Part shown: positions 25,521 through 35,637 of the stretch, piece by piece
How positions within the stretch are numbered: position 1 is the first letter of the stretch
How the letters are laid out: the number at the start of each line of letters is the position of its first letter
From: Rhizobiaceae bacterium MnEN-MB40S
Lineage (GTDB): Bacteria > Pseudomonadota > Alphaproteobacteria > Rhizobiales > Rhizobiaceae
DNA: 64,000 bases
Reading direction: 5' to 3'
Assembly (NCBI GenBank): GCA_024343425.1
Contig: BRLC01000002.1
Location: forward strand, 248,001 to 312,000
Made by a program: the position numbers and the translations under genes
The notes under the pieces: generated by a model
Told to the model about the DNA's origin: nothing
The model's input: only the letters and a program-made list of their open reading frames with translations
Database searches by the model: none

Positions 25521-26318
25521 ATGGAAATTCAGGTTTCAGCGACCAACCAAACAGCGTCGCGCGACAAGCTCCTCACACTTCACAAAGTCGACAAGGTTTT
25601 CGGGCGCGACGTGGTCGCGCTCCAGAACATGTCGCTTGATATCTGCGAGGGCGATTTCATCAGCCTGCTCGGCCCCTCGGGCTGTGGCAAGTCGACGGCG
25701 CTTAGACTGATAGCGGGTCTGATGCAACCAACGAACGGCTTCATCCGGTGGGAAGACGGACGCCAGGGCGAATCCCTGAGCGTCGTGTTCCAGGAACCGA
25801 CGCTGATGCCATGGGCGACCGTCGAAAAGAATGTCTGGCTGCCGATGCGGCTCAAGGGCGTGTCTTTTGCGAAGGTCAGGGACGACATTCACGAGGCTTT
25901 GGAACTCGTCGGTCTTGCGGGCTTCGAACACGCCTATCCCCGGGAACTCTCCGGCGGCATGAAGATGCGCGTGTCCATTGCGCGCGCCATGGTGACCAAG
26001 CCAAAGCTCGTCCTCATGGACGAACCGTTCGCCGCTCTCGACGAGATCACGCGTTTCAAACTCAACAACGACCTGCTGCAGATGAAAGCGAAGATTGACT
26101 GTACGGTGGTCTTCGTCACGCATTCGGTCTTCGAGAGCGTGTTCCTGTCCGACCGGATCGTCATCATGGCGGCGCGACCCGGCCGGGTCATGCAGGAACT
26201 CCAGGTGGACAAGCCCTACCCGCGGGAAGAAGAATTCAGGACGTCCAACGACTACGCCGCCTATTGCCGCGCTGCGTCTCAGGCGCTGAAAGAAGCCCAG
26301 GAAGGACCGCGGCAATGA
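25521..26318 (+). CDS. ABC transporter ATPase, SsuB/TauB type
   Basis: A 265-residue ATPase for the NMT1-type importer. Walker A is GPSGCGKST, signature LSGGMKMR, Walker B LVLMDEPFAALDE and the switch histidine FVTHSV. The ELSGGMKMRVS form is typical of the nitrate/sulfonate/bicarbonate group. It starts 74 bases after the binding protein, across the hairpin, and overlaps the permease start by four bases. Confidence 0.93.
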   Translation: MEIQVSATNQTASRDKLLTLHKVDKVFGRDVVALQNMSLDICEGDFISLLGPSGCGKSTALRLIAGLMQPTNGFIRWEDGRQGESLSVVFQEPTLMPWATVEKNVWLPMRLKGVSFAKVRDDIHEALELVGLAGFEHAYPRELSGGMKMRVSIARAMVTKPKLVLMDEPFAALDEITRFKLNNDLLQMKAKIDCTVVFVTHSVFESVFLSDRIVIMAARPGRVMQELQVDKPYPREEEFRTSNDYAAYCRAASQALKEAQEGPRQ

Positions 26319-27172
26319 GCGACCTCGCCCAAGATCCCGCAGCCTCCTTCGTCGACGAGGAGGAACGCGCAAGTGCGCGCAGGGAATTGCGCAATCGCGT
26401 AGGCAAATGGATTCTTCCCGTCCTCGTGTTCGCCGTCGGAATTCTCGCCTGGGACTGGATCATCAGGATCAACGAGATCCCGCACTACATCCTGCCCGGA
26501 CCAGGCCTTGTCTTCCAGACGCTCATTCAGGACAGGGCGATCCTGCTCGACGCCCTGATGGTCACCCTGCAGATCACACTGCTCGCCCTGCTGGTCGCCG
26601 TCATCGGCGGCGCCGGGCTTGCGATCTTGTTCAATCAATCGCGTCTCGTGGAAATGTCGTTTTATCCATACGCCGTCGTTCTGCAGGTGACGCCGATCGT
26701 GGCGATCGCGCCGCTGATCTTCATCTATGTCGAAAACAAGCTCGTAGGCCTGCTGATCTGCGCCTGGATTGTCGCATTCTTTCCGGTGTTGTCGAATACG
26801 ACCCTGGGCCTCAAGAGCGCCGATCACAATTTGCGCGACCTTTTCAGCATTTACGGGGCCAGTCGCTGGCAGCGGCTACTTTATCTGCAGCTTCCTTCCG
26901 CCCTGCCCTATTTTCTCGGCGGCCTGCGGATCGCAGGCGGTCTGGCGCTGATCGGTTCGGTGGTCGCAGAATTCGTCGCCGGAACCGGCGGCATCGGCTC
27001 CGGGCTCGCCTTCCGTATTCTGGAGGCCGGCTACCGGCTGAACATTCCCCGCATGTTCGCAGGCCTGATCCTGATCGCAGGAACGGGCGTCATGATCTAT
27101 GCGGTTTTGAGCCTGGTGAGTCATCTCCTGCTGCGGAAATGGCATGAAAGCGCAATAAAGCGGGAAAGTTGA
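26315..27172 (+). CDS. ABC transporter permease, SsuC/TauC type
   Basis: A 285-residue permease with five to six membrane helices. The EAA-like cytoplasmic loop reads DLFSIYGASRWQRLLYLQLPSALPYFLGGLRIAGG, matching the nitrate/sulfonate family (G...R...LP). ATG 26315 forms ATGA with the ATPase stop; an upstream in-frame start at 26264 would overlap the ATPase more and is dismissed. The next gene begins one base after its stop. Confidence 0.93.
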   Translation: MSDLAQDPAASFVDEEERASARRELRNRVGKWILPVLVFAVGILAWDWIIRINEIPHYILPGPGLVFQTLIQDRAILLDALMVTLQITLLALLVAVIGGAGLAILFNQSRLVEMSFYPYAVVLQVTPIVAIAPLIFIYVENKLVGLLICAWIVAFFPVLSNTTLGLKSADHNLRDLFSIYGASRWQRLLYLQLPSALPYFLGGLRIAGGLALIGSVVAEFVAGTGGIGSGLAFRILEAGYRLNIPRMFAGLILIAGTGVMIYAVLSLVSHLLLRKWHESAIKRES

Positions 27173-27173
27173 G

Positions 27174-28445
27174 ATGGATTTCAGGACACTGCCCGCAGGC
27201 GGCGCCTTTACGCTGACGAACTGCGTCACGCCATCCGGGCTCAGCGGCGCCGATGGCGACTTTATTCCTGTTGACCTCGCAATTGCCGACGGAAAGATCG
27301 CCTCCGGAGCGAATGGCCCGGAGATCGACATGGGCGGGTCGATCGTCCTTCCGGCTTTCACCGACATGCATACGCATCTCGACAAGGGGCATATCTGGCG
27401 CCGCGCAAGCAATCCAGACGGTACGTTCATGGGCGCCCTGACGACTGTAGGCGCCGACAGAGAAGCGAACTGGTCGGCGGAGGACGTCCGCGCACGCATG
27501 GATTTCGCGCTGCGCTGCGCCTTTGCCCACGGAACGCGCGCAGTTCGCACACACATCGACAGCCTCGCGCCGCAGGACGCGATCTCCTGGCCGGTTTTCC
27601 GCGAGGTCAGGGAAGATTGGAAGGACCGCATCGAGCTCCAAGCAAGCTGCCTGCTGACGATTGAAGCCGTCGAGCCGGACAGTCCGTTTGTTGAAACGGC
27701 CGATCGGGTCGTGAACAGCGGCGGCGTACTCGGCACTGTCACATTCCCTGTTCCCGATCTCAAGAAACGCCTGGAATTCTTCTTCCGAACCGCCGCCGAC
27801 CGTGATCTGGTCGTCGATTTCCATGTCGACGAAACGGGTGATCCGGCCGTGCGGACGTTGCGCTCTATTGCGGAGACGGCGATCGAGATGAAATTCGACG
27901 CTCCAATCGTCGTCGGACACTGCTGTTCGCTGGCTGTTCAGGAGGAAGACTACGCCGACCGGACCATGGACCTGATGGCCGAGGCAGGCATCTCTGTCGT
28001 GTCGCTTCCGATGTGTAATATGTATTTGCAGTCGCGCCAGCGCGGCCGCACGCCGCGCTGGCGCGGCGTTACGCTGGTGCACGAAATGAAATCCCGCGGA
28101 ATTCCGGTTGCCTTCGCCTCCGACAATACGCGCGACCCGTTCTACGCCTATGGCGATCTGGACATGATGGAGGTGCTGCGCGAAGCAACCCGCATCGCCC
28201 AGCTCGACCATTCCGATCCGGACTGGATCCGCTCTTTCAGCGCCACGCCGTCCGAAGTATGCGGGTTCTCGAGCCAGACGCTCAAACCCGGCGACCCGGC
28301 CGATCTGGTGATCTGCAATGCAAGGGACTGGACAGAACTCTTCGCCCGCCCCCAGTCTGACCGCATTGTCGTGCGCGACGGAAAATCGATCGACAGAAGA
28401 TTGCCCGATTACCGGGAACTCGACCACCTCATGGAGGATTCATGA
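27174..28445 (+). CDS. Cytosine-deaminase-like amidohydrolase
   Basis: A 423-residue metal-dependent amidohydrolase of the cytosine deaminase/CodA group. Metal and catalytic motifs are HTHLDK, FHVDE (catalytic Glu), GHC and the C-terminal ASDNTRDP. It should hydrolyse an exocyclic amine or ring amide of an N-heterocycle in the cytoplasm. It starts one base after the permease stop and overlaps the oxidase start by four bases, so it is probably the first internal enzyme acting on the imported compound (inference). Confidence 0.9.
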   Translation: MDFRTLPAGGAFTLTNCVTPSGLSGADGDFIPVDLAIADGKIASGANGPEIDMGGSIVLPAFTDMHTHLDKGHIWRRASNPDGTFMGALTTVGADREANWSAEDVRARMDFALRCAFAHGTRAVRTHIDSLAPQDAISWPVFREVREDWKDRIELQASCLLTIEAVEPDSPFVETADRVVNSGGVLGTVTFPVPDLKKRLEFFFRTAADRDLVVDFHVDETGDPAVRTLRSIAETAIEMKFDAPIVVGHCCSLAVQEEDYADRTMDLMAEAGISVVSLPMCNMYLQSRQRGRTPRWRGVTLVHEMKSRGIPVAFASDNTRDPFYAYGDLDMMEVLREATRIAQLDHSDPDWIRSFSATPSEVCGFSSQTLKPGDPADLVICNARDWTELFARPQSDRIVVRDGKSIDRRLPDYRELDHLMEDS

Positions 28446-29842
28446 CGCCGAACGTAGCCGCAGCCAAGGAGAAGCTCTCCCATCTGGAAATCGACGACAA
28501 CCCGGTGACCATCAAGAACAAGAGCCGGGATTTTTTCTGGTATTCTCCGGTCCTGAAAACGCGGCTCGATCATGTCGTTGGTGATTTCGTCGTCTCGCCA
28601 TGCAACGAGGCCGAAGTCATCGAGGTTCTCAAAGTCTGCTACGAACATGACTGCCCGGTAACAACGCGCGGCGCCGGAACCGGCAATTATGGCCAAGCAA
28701 TGCCCTTCTCCGGCGGTTGCGTCATGCACATGAAGAACATGGCCAAGGTCAAGGAAGTGCAGCCGGGCCGCGTGATCGTGGAGCCGGGCTGTTTGCTCAA
28801 GGACCTGGATGCCGCCTGCATCGCGGACTCGGGTCAGGAAATCCGAATGTTTTCATCGACCTGGGCGACCGCCACCATCGGCGGCTTCATCGCCGGCGGA
28901 TCCGGCGGCGTCGGTTCGGTGCGCTGGGGATCGCTGCGCGATCTCGGCAACATCATCCGGTTGCGGGTCGTGACGATGGAGGAAGAGCCACAGGTCCACG
29001 AATTCACCGGCGAGGAACTCGCCCGCGTCTCCCACGCCTATGGCACCAATGGCATCATCACCGAGCTCGAAATGCCGCTTGCTCCGGCCTATGAATGGGT
29101 CGACGTCACCGTCGCATTCGACGACTTCATGGACGGCGCGAAATACGCCGACGACCTTGCCAACGAGGACGGCGTATTGCTGAAACTGGCGACGCCCATC
29201 GAAGCGCCGATCCCCTACGATTATTTCCAGCGCTTCAAACCCTATATCCGGCGCGAGCAGAACCTCGTCATGCTAATGGTTGCTCCGCAGTCGATCGACG
29301 CATTCGAAACCTTCACCAAACGCGTCCGGAGCGCAGAGATCATCTACCGCTCGGACGACAATGACTGGGCGCGTAATCCTGGTCATATTTTCGAGTACGC
29401 CTGGAACCATACAACCCTGCGCGGTCTCAAATTCGATCCGACCATCACCTATCTGCAGGTCCGCTACGGCTTTCCCGATCACCTGGAAAAGGTTGCGGAA
29501 ATCAGGAAAATCTTTGGCGACGAAGTCCCGCAGCATCTTGAAGCCATTCGCGGCACCGGCAAGATCCATTTCGCCGGACTGCCCATCGTGCGCTTCACCA
29601 CCGAGGAGCGCCTGGACGAGATCATCCGCATTCACGAAGACCTGGGCTGCATGATCTTCAATCCGCATCGCTACACGCTCGAGGAAGGCGGTCGCCAGAT
29701 GGCCGATGCGCGCCAGCTCGACTTCAAGCGTGAAGCCGATCCGAAGGGCTTGCTCAACCCGGGAAAGATGATTGCCTGGGACAAGCCCGACTGGAGCTAC
29801 GAGACGATGTATGATTACTCCGGAATGCGGAAGGCTGGCTGA
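28442..29842 (+). CDS. FAD-linked oxidase (GlcD/lactate-oxidase-like)
   Basis: A 466-residue flavoprotein with an FAD_binding_4 domain: PVTTRGAGTGNYGQA (pyrophosphate loop) followed by VIVEPGCLLKDLD, TATIGGFIAGGSGG and a C-terminal cap ending LLNPGKMI. It probably oxidises a hydroxy-acid or heterocycle product with FAD; the final acceptor is unknown, but the adjacent NAD(P)H:quinone reductases make a quinone or flavin acceptor plausible (inference). Immediately coupled to the deaminase upstream; the next gene starts one base after its stop. Confidence 0.9.
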   Translation: MTPNVAAAKEKLSHLEIDDNPVTIKNKSRDFFWYSPVLKTRLDHVVGDFVVSPCNEAEVIEVLKVCYEHDCPVTTRGAGTGNYGQAMPFSGGCVMHMKNMAKVKEVQPGRVIVEPGCLLKDLDAACIADSGQEIRMFSSTWATATIGGFIAGGSGGVGSVRWGSLRDLGNIIRLRVVTMEEEPQVHEFTGEELARVSHAYGTNGIITELEMPLAPAYEWVDVTVAFDDFMDGAKYADDLANEDGVLLKLATPIEAPIPYDYFQRFKPYIRREQNLVMLMVAPQSIDAFETFTKRVRSAEIIYRSDDNDWARNPGHIFEYAWNHTTLRGLKFDPTITYLQVRYGFPDHLEKVAEIRKIFGDEVPQHLEAIRGTGKIHFAGLPIVRFTTEERLDEIIRIHEDLGCMIFNPHRYTLEEGGRQMADARQLDFKREADPKGLLNPGKMIAWDKPDWSYETMYDYSGMRKAG

Positions 29843-30424
29843 ATGCGCACCCTGGTCCTGTTCGCACACCCCGTCCCCGAGAGCTTCTCGTCCTCGCTGC
29901 ACACCACAGTGGTTGAAACACTGTCGGCGCGTGGATGGGCAATCGATGATTGCGACTTGAACGCCGAAGGCTTTTCACCGGTTCTGACCACCGAAGAGCG
30001 GCGCAACTACCATGAAGAAGATATCAACACCGGTCCGGTGGCCGAATATGTCGAACGGCTGCAGGCGGCCGAAGCGCTGGTTCTCGTCTTTCCCGTCTGG
30101 AACTTCGGCTACCCCGCCATTCTCAAGGGATTCTTCGACCGGGTGTTCCTGCCCGGGATTTCCTTCAAGCTTGTCGACGAGAAGGTGGTGCCCAATCTGA
30201 CCAATATTCGCAAGCTTGCGGCCGTCACCACCTATGGCGGCAGCAGGATGCGCGCCTTCCTTTCCGGCGACCCGCCGCGAAAGGTCGTAACCCGGCCATT
30301 GCGCTTTGTCATGCACCCGCAAGTCAAGACGCGTTATCTTGCTCTCTATGACATGAACCGCGCCGACGAGGAGAAGCGGGCCGGCTTCGTGGAGCGCGTG
30401 AAGACCGAAATGGAGCGGTTTTAG
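29843..30424 (+). CDS. NAD(P)H dehydrogenase (quinone)/flavodoxin-fold reductase 1
   Basis: A 193-residue flavodoxin-like NQO family protein (KefF/MdaB type). Flavin-binding features are the N-terminal strand LVLFAHPVPESFSS and FPVWNFGYPAILKGFFDRVF near residue 80. It would transfer two electrons from NAD(P)H to a quinone or reduce a heterocycle. It is followed four bases later by a paralogue with the same fold, an unusual duplication in one operon. Confidence 0.88.
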   Translation: MRTLVLFAHPVPESFSSSLHTTVVETLSARGWAIDDCDLNAEGFSPVLTTEERRNYHEEDINTGPVAEYVERLQAAEALVLVFPVWNFGYPAILKGFFDRVFLPGISFKLVDEKVVPNLTNIRKLAAVTTYGGSRMRAFLSGDPPRKVVTRPLRFVMHPQVKTRYLALYDMNRADEEKRAGFVERVKTEMERF

Positions 30425-30428
30425 TTCG

Positions 30429-31037
30429 ATGAACACACTGGTGGTCTATTGCCACCCGCACGAAGGCAGTTTTACGTCCGCCGTGCGCGATGTCGTGACC
30501 GGCCACCTCCGGAAGATCGGCGCAGAATTGCGGGTGATCGACCTTTATGGGGAAGCCTTCCAGCCGGTGCTGTCTGAAAGCGAGTGGTCCAGCTACGAAG
30601 CAACGGAAGGCAGAAGCGACGATATCGCGCGGCACGCCGAAGCACTCGCATGGTGCGACACGCTCATATTTGTCTATCCGACGTGGTGGTACGGGCATCC
30701 CGCCATGCTGAAGGGCTGGATGGAGCGAATTCTGCTTCCCGGGGTAGCTTTCGAAATGCCGGATGGCGGAGACATCAAGCCTCTGCTGCGCAACGTTCGG
30801 CGGCTCGCCGTCTATACGACCTGCGGGGCGTCATGGTGGCTGACATTTTTCATCGGGGCGCCGGGCCGGAAGACGATATTGCGCGGCATCGGCCTGCTTT
30901 GCCATCCACGCGTCCGCAAATCTTTCGCAGCCCATTACAGCATGGACAGTTCGACTTCAGAAAGCCGCGCACGGCATCTTGAAAAGGTCAAAAGAGCAAT
31001 TGCAAATCTGACGGCAAACCGGAGAGACCAGGCATGA
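30429..31037 (+). CDS. NAD(P)H dehydrogenase (quinone)/flavodoxin-fold reductase 2
   Basis: A 202-residue paralogue of the preceding gene: VVYCHPHEGSFTS at the start and YPTWWYGHPAMLKGWMERIL in the middle. The paralogues share fold and length but have clearly diverged, suggesting a heterodimer or two reduction steps. The stop overlaps the creatininase start (ATGA). Confidence 0.88.
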   Translation: MNTLVVYCHPHEGSFTSAVRDVVTGHLRKIGAELRVIDLYGEAFQPVLSESEWSSYEATEGRSDDIARHAEALAWCDTLIFVYPTWWYGHPAMLKGWMERILLPGVAFEMPDGGDIKPLLRNVRRLAVYTTCGASWWLTFFIGAPGRKTILRGIGLLCHPRVRKSFAAHYSMDSSTSESRARHLEKVKRAIANLTANRRDQA

Positions 31038-31843
31038 AAGATCAGCACCTTTGGGCCGCCTACAAGACAACCGAATACAGAGACATCGATCCTCAAAAAA
31101 CGATCGCGATTCTGCCGACAGCGGCGATCGAGCAGCATGGTCCGCACCTTCCGGTCGGCGTCGACACGATGATCAACCAAGGCATGCTGGAGACGATGAG
31201 CGAACGCGCTCCGGAAGTGCTCGACGTCCGCATTCTGCCGGTTCAGGCAGTCGGCAAATCGAACGAGCATCTGCACGCGCCTGGAACGTTGACCCTGCCG
31301 GCTGAGCTTGTGATTGGCATGTGGACCGAGATCGGCCTTTCCGTTGCGCGGGCCGGCGTGCGCAAGATGGTGATCGTCAATTCCCACGGCGGCAATCTCG
31401 ACATTATCGGCATCGTGGCGCGCGAACTGCGCGTGCGCGCCGGCATGCTGGTCGCCAAGTGCCAATGGGGGGGCTTGGGCCATCCGGAAGGCATGTATTC
31501 GGACCACGAGCGCGCCTACGGTATTCACGGCGGCGACGTCGAAACCTCGCTGATGCTCCATTTCCAGCCCGACCTCGTCGACATGGCGAAGGCGGAAAAC
31601 TTTCGCTCGACGGCGGAAGACATAGCGCCCGATGACCGACTGATGCCGACAGGACCGACCTCCTACGGATGGATCGCATCGGACCTGAGTTCCGCCGGAG
31701 TCGTCGGCGACGCGTCGGCCGCCACCGCCGAAAAGGGCAAGGCCACCGCCATACACCAGGCGGACGGCTTCATTGAGTATCTCAAGGAAATCGAACGGTT
31801 CGACATCACCCGTTTTCCACTTCCATCTGAAAACAATCCGTGA
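31034..31843 (+). CDS. Creatininase-family amidohydrolase
   Basis: A 269-residue member of the creatininase family (creatinine amidohydrolase, FAPy deaminase ArfB, MftE). Metal-binding motifs are visible: EQHGPHLPVGVD (Glu/His/Asp) and NSHGGN, with a further Glu in GGDVETS. It hydrolyses a cyclic amide or formamide in the cytoplasm. As last enzyme of the operon it probably opens a ring made by the deaminase and oxidase steps (inference). Confidence 0.92.
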   Translation: MKDQHLWAAYKTTEYRDIDPQKTIAILPTAAIEQHGPHLPVGVDTMINQGMLETMSERAPEVLDVRILPVQAVGKSNEHLHAPGTLTLPAELVIGMWTEIGLSVARAGVRKMVIVNSHGGNLDIIGIVARELRVRAGMLVAKCQWGGLGHPEGMYSDHERAYGIHGGDVETSLMLHFQPDLVDMAKAENFRSTAEDIAPDDRLMPTGPTSYGWIASDLSSAGVVGDASAATAEKGKATAIHQADGFIEYLKEIERFDITRFPLPSENNP

Positions 31844-31932
31844 TGCAGCCGCGGTAACGCCCTGTTCATCTGAACAGGACAAAATCACCATATGTGATAA
31901 TCTTGCGGGACTTTCGGGAGCAAGCCCACGCA

Positions 31933-32385
31933 ATGCTGCATCTTCTGGTCGATTTTCTTTCGGGCATCATCCGCATCCTGGCGGCGGCCTGTATCGTCGC
32001 CGGCACAGTGTACGGCTATGTGCAGGCGCCGGTCATGCAGGTTGAGCCTTGGGTCGGCGGCCTGATCGGTTTCTCTGCCGGTTTCCTGGCTGCATCGCTG
32101 GGCGGCGGTCTCCTCGCCTGCCTGATCCTGATTGAAAACCATCTGCGCGTACTGGCGGACGCCCAGCGCCGCATCGACAGGGCAAAGCCGGCCTCAAGGG
32201 CGCGCCGCGTGGAGGAAAAACCGGCTGAAAAACCGGAGCTGGATCCGGAGCCTGAATCTGAGCCCAAGACGACCGACTACGCCGCCTATCGCAAACAATA
32301 CGCTTTCCAGCCAAGGCCGCCGGACGACGCGGCGTCGGATGCGGCAAAGGCGGAATCCGGGATAAACGGAAAACCTGACACGTAA
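31933..32385 (+). CDS. Small membrane-anchored protein with Pro/Glu-rich tail
   Basis: A 150-residue protein with two hydrophobic segments (about 4-27 and 37-63) rich in Ala/Gly and a hydrophilic, proline- and glutamate-rich cytoplasmic tail (KPAEKPELDPEPESEPK). No family recognised. ATG 31933 is preferred to a GTG at 31894 because no ribosome site precedes the latter. It lies after the creatininase gene but 89 bases away, so it may be transcribed separately. Confidence 0.65.
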   Translation: MLHLLVDFLSGIIRILAAACIVAGTVYGYVQAPVMQVEPWVGGLIGFSAGFLAASLGGGLLACLILIENHLRVLADAQRRIDRAKPASRARRVEEKPAEKPELDPEPESEPKTTDYAAYRKQYAFQPRPPDDAASDAAKAESGINGKPDT

Positions 32386-32445
32386 CAGGGATCGGCCGTC
32401 TGATCGCGCATTCCATCTTGCACGGCGCAAGACGCAACTCCGGAC

Positions 32446-32991
32446 CTACCGCGCCTGATCCAAAATGCGCTTGCATTCCAGCAATTCGTAGAGCGTTTCC
32501 TGCAGCAACGCCTTGTCATCAGCCGCAAGATCGGGCTCGCCGTTGCTCTCGCCTTCCTTGCCGCCGCCGAAGCCGAACAGCCTCTTGCCCTTCGGAACCC
32601 TGGCCTGGCCGACCAGCCGGTCATCCTCGAAGCCCGTATCCTCGCGCGCCTTCGGCGTTTGTTCGGGTTCAGGCGCCTGCGTCTTGTCAAAGGCTGACAG
32701 AGCCTCGGCCGCTGTAACCTCTCCTGCGCCGATGGAAATCGCAAAGCGAGATCCGTTCTGCTTGAGCAGCTTCTGCACGCCCTTGATTGTGAAGCCCTGA
32801 TCATAAAGAAGATGGCGGATGCCCTTCAGAAGCTCGACGTCGTCCGGCCGATAGTATCGACGACCGCCGCCGCGTTTCATGGGCTTTATCTGGTTGAAAC
32901 GGGTCTCCCAAAAACGGAGAACATGCTGCGGCAGATCCAGTTCGTCAGCGACTTCGCTGATGGTTCGGAAAGCGTCAGGGCTCTTGTCCAT
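32446..32991 (-). CDS. MerR-family regulator of the ihfA locus
   Basis: A 181-residue MerR protein. Helix-turn-helix and wing are in [25 protein letters not shown] and [14 protein letters not shown]; after a proline-rich linker, the C-terminus forms a helix ([15 protein letters not shown]) that could be the dimer coil. ATG 32991 has AGGAGGT upstream; extension to 33090 is disregarded. In Hyphomicrobiales this gene follows ihfA in a conserved block whose regulator role is unassigned. Confidence 0.9.
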   Translation of the reverse strand: MDKSPDAFRTISEVADELDLPQHVLRFWETRFNQIKPMKRGGGRRYYRPDDVELLKGIRHLLYDQGFTIKGVQKLLKQNGSRFAISIGAGEVTAAEALSAFDKTQAPEPEQTPKAREDTGFEDDRLVGQARVPKGKRLFGFGGGKEGESNGEPDLAADDKALLQETLYELLECKRILDQAR

Positions 32992-33146
32992 TTCACCGAC
33001 CTCCTGTTGGGTCACAGTCGCCGGTCGGAGCATTCCGGCAATCGAAATGACGCCTAGAGCGCGGGCCGACTCGGCTTGCGCTGATTGCACCGCTAAATTG
33101 TGGATTTTTCAAGTAAAAAGAACGTACTCAGCTGCGGGCCCTGGCC

Positions 33147-33464
33147 CTATCCGCTCTTCTTGCGTTTCAGGTGCGCATCGAGAACGCGCTGCTTGAGCAC
33201 ATTGGAGGCCTTGAACGTCATGACCCGGCGCGGCGAAATAGGCACTTCCTCGCCCGTCTTCGGATTGCGACCGATCCGCTCGTTCTTGTCCCTAATCTGG
33301 AATGTGGCGAAGGAAGAGAGCTTGACGCTTTCACCCCTGACAATGGCGTTGCAGATCTCGTCGATTACCATTTCGACGAGAGACGCGGATTCTGTACGCG
33401 ACAGTCCAACCTTTCGGAACACTGCTTCCGCAAGATCCGCCCTGGTGACCGTTTTCCCGCTCAT
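33147..33464 (-). CDS. ihfA: Integration host factor subunit alpha
   Basis: A 105-residue IHF-alpha of normal length. It bends DNA as a heterodimer with IhfB. Diagnostic features are [47 protein letters not shown] (the arm region with GRNPxTGE) and the ending [14 protein letters not shown]. It follows fabH by 143 bases with a promoter-length gap and precedes merR, the conserved order in this order. Confidence 0.95.
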   Translation of the reverse strand: MSGKTVTRADLAEAVFRKVGLSRTESASLVEMVIDEICNAIVRGESVKLSSFATFQIRDKNERIGRNPKTGEEVPISPRRVMTFKASNVLKQRVLDAHLKRKKSG

Positions 33465-33607
33465 TTATGTTTCGCCGTCCCCGAATGCTTATCAAATGAT
33501 TATTTTGCAGCGCTTAGACACTATTGACGTATTCTGGACCGGTCAAGCCGTGATTTTCCCCGCCAGCAACCGAAAAGGGTTGCAAAACATCAAATTACGG
33601 TGGTCGC

Positions 33608-34579
33608 CTACCAGCGAACCAACACCGCCCCCCAGGTAAATCCGCCGCCCATCGCTTCAAGGAGCACGACGTCGCCCTGCTTGATCCGACCCGCGTCCAG
33701 CGCATCGCAAAGCGCCAGCGGAATGGACGCCGCCGATGTGTTTCCATAGCTATCGACGGTTATGACGACCTTGTCGGGGTCAATACCGAGTTTGCGCGCA
33801 GACGCGTCGATAATTCGCTTGTTGGCCTGATGCGGCACGAACCAGTCGATATCGTCTGCGTTCATGCCTGTTGCGTCGAAGACGGATTCGATCACATCGG
33901 TTATCATTCCGACAGCATGTTTGAAGACTTCACGCCCCTGCATGCGCAGATGCCCGACTGTCTGTGTCGAGGATGGACCGCCGTCAACGTAGAGCTTGTT
34001 CTTGTGACATCCGTCGGACCGCAGCTTGCTTGCAAGGACGCCCCGGTCGTCGAGCGTTCCGGCGGATTCAACCGCCTCTACCACCAAGGCCCCGGCGCCG
34101 TCTCCGAACAACACGCAGGTTGTGCGATCCGTCCAGTCGAGAATCCGCGAGAACGTTTCGGCGCCGATCACCAAAGCGCGTTTGGCAAGCCCCGTGCGCA
34201 GATAGGCGTCGGCCGTCGTAAGAGCGAAAACGAAGCCTGAGCACACGGCCTGCACGTCGAAGGCTGCGCCCTGCGTAATCCCGAGGCGATTCTGAATATC
34301 GACGGCTGCGGCCGGAAAGGTGTTGTCTGGCGTCGACGTCGCCACAATGATCAGGTCGATATCCTGCGGCTCGAAACCGGCGTTTTTCAGCGCGGCCCGC
34401 GCTGCGCCTGCGCCCAGAGAACAGGTCGTCTCGCCCTCGCCTGCGACATAACGCTGGCGGATGCCCGTGCGCTGGACAATCCATTCGTCCGACGTCTCAA
34501 CGAGGCTTTCCAGATCCTTGTTGGTCACTGCCTTTTCGGGAAGGCAAGACCCGTAACCCCGCACCACTGTTCGGATCAT
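33608..34579 (-). CDS. fabH: 3-oxoacyl-ACP synthase III
   Basis: A 323-residue ketoacyl-ACP synthase III, which condenses acetyl-CoA with malonyl-ACP to start fatty acid synthesis. The catalytic triad is visible: Cys in AVCSGFVFA, His in VPHQAN and Asn in SYGNTSAAS; the C-terminal glycine-rich GGGFTWGA is normal. It starts two bases after the plsX stop. Complete and unremarkable. Confidence 0.96.
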   Translation of the reverse strand: MIRTVVRGYGSCLPEKAVTNKDLESLVETSDEWIVQRTGIRQRYVAGEGETTCSLGAGAARAALKNAGFEPQDIDLIIVATSTPDNTFPAAAVDIQNRLGITQGAAFDVQAVCSGFVFALTTADAYLRTGLAKRALVIGAETFSRILDWTDRTTCVLFGDGAGALVVEAVESAGTLDDRGVLASKLRSDGCHKNKLYVDGGPSSTQTVGHLRMQGREVFKHAVGMITDVIESVFDATGMNADDIDWFVPHQANKRIIDASARKLGIDPDKVVITVDSYGNTSAASIPLALCDALDAGRIKQGDVVLLEAMGGGFTWGAVLVRW

Positions 34580-34581
34580 CG

Positions 34582-35637
34582 TTACCCCTGACTCACTGCC
34601 GCCTGCACGCTGCCAATCGTCTGTTTCGCGTGGTAGAGTTTTAGATCATTTTCGATTTTCGATATCAGATCGTTTCGCGCCATATCGTGCGCAACATCGA
34701 CAGCGGCTGCGAAGCCGTCCGCGTCCGTCCCGCCGTGACTCTTGATGACGATGCCGTTCAGCCCCAAAAAGACGCCGCCATTGACCCGGCGCGGGTCCAT
34801 CTTCTCTCGAAGCCTGTCGAAGGCGCTTTTCGCCAGAACATAGCCGAGACGGGCAAGGATTGTGCGGCCCATGGCGGCGCGCAGATATTCTGCAATCTGC
34901 CGCGCCGTGCCTTCCGCGGTCTTCAGAGCGATATTGCCCGCAAAACCTTCTGTGACGACGACATCGACCGTTCCCTTGCCAAGATCGTCGCCTTCGACGA
35001 AACCGTGATAATACATACCCGGAAGCTCGCTCGCCTTGAGGATGCGACCCGCTTCCTTGACCTCTTCCAGACCCTTGACCTCCTCGACGCCGACGTTGAG
35101 CAGACCCACGGATGGCCGGTCGATCTCGAAGAGCGCGCGCGCCATGGCGGCGCCCATCATCGCATAGTCGGTCAGTTGCTGGGCGTCCGCGCCCACCGTC
35201 GCGCCGACATCGAGCACGATGCTCTCGCCGCGCAGGGTTGGCCAGATGGCCGCGATCGCCGGACGTTCGATATTCGCCATGGTTCTGAGGCAAAACCTCG
35301 ACATCGCCATCAGCGCGCCGGTGTTTCCCGCAGACACGCAGACATTCGCCTCGCCGTTCTTGACTGCCTCAATGCTACGCCACATGGATGAGCGCCAGCG
35401 CCCCTGGCGCAACGCCTTGCTGGGCTTGTCGTCCATGCGCACCGAAATGTCGCAGTGATGAAACGTGCTTGCCGCCGCGAGCTTCGGGTGCTCGGCGATC
35501 AGAGCCGTGCACTTGTCCTCCTCACCGTAGAGAAGGAATTTCAGTTCGGGATGCCGGTCCAGTGACTTCGCCAGACCCGGTATGGCTACCTCCGGCCCGA
35601 AATCACCGCCCATCACGTCCACGGAAATGGTGATCAA
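34582..35637 (-). CDS. plsX: Phosphate acyltransferase
   Basis: A 351-residue PlsX, converting acyl-ACP to acyl-phosphate for phospholipid synthesis. The family motifs are [12 protein letters not shown] at the start, [10 protein letters not shown], and [16 protein letters not shown]. Translation starts at TTG 35637 with GAGGG upstream; no ATG is available before ISVDVMGG. It heads the plsX-fabH pair. The 215 bases upstream to DUF177 hold no gene I can see. Confidence 0.95.
   Translation of the reverse strand: MITISVDVMGGDFGPEVAIPGLAKSLDRHPELKFLLYGEEDKCTALIAEHPKLAAASTFHHCDISVRMDDKPSKALRQGRWRSSMWRSIEAVKNGEANVCVSAGNTGALMAMSRFCLRTMANIERPAIAAIWPTLRGESIVLDVGATVGADAQQLTDYAMMGAAMARALFEIDRPSVGLLNVGVEEVKGLEEVKEAGRILKASELPGMYYHGFVEGDDLGKGTVDVVVTEGFAGNIALKTAEGTARQIAEYLRAAMGRTILARLGYVLAKSAFDRLREKMDPRRVNGGVFLGLNGIVIKSHGGTDADGFAAAVDVAHDMARNDLISKIENDLKLYHAKQTIGSVQAAVSQG

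Noticed and set aside
27090-28427. 445-codon minus-strand open frame
   Set aside because: Antisense to the deaminase gene, whose motifs are clear; composition is not protein-like.
33566-33583. Hairpin GCAACC-GGTTGC after fabH
   Set aside because: Six base pairs without a T-run on the fabH strand; too weak to call a terminator.
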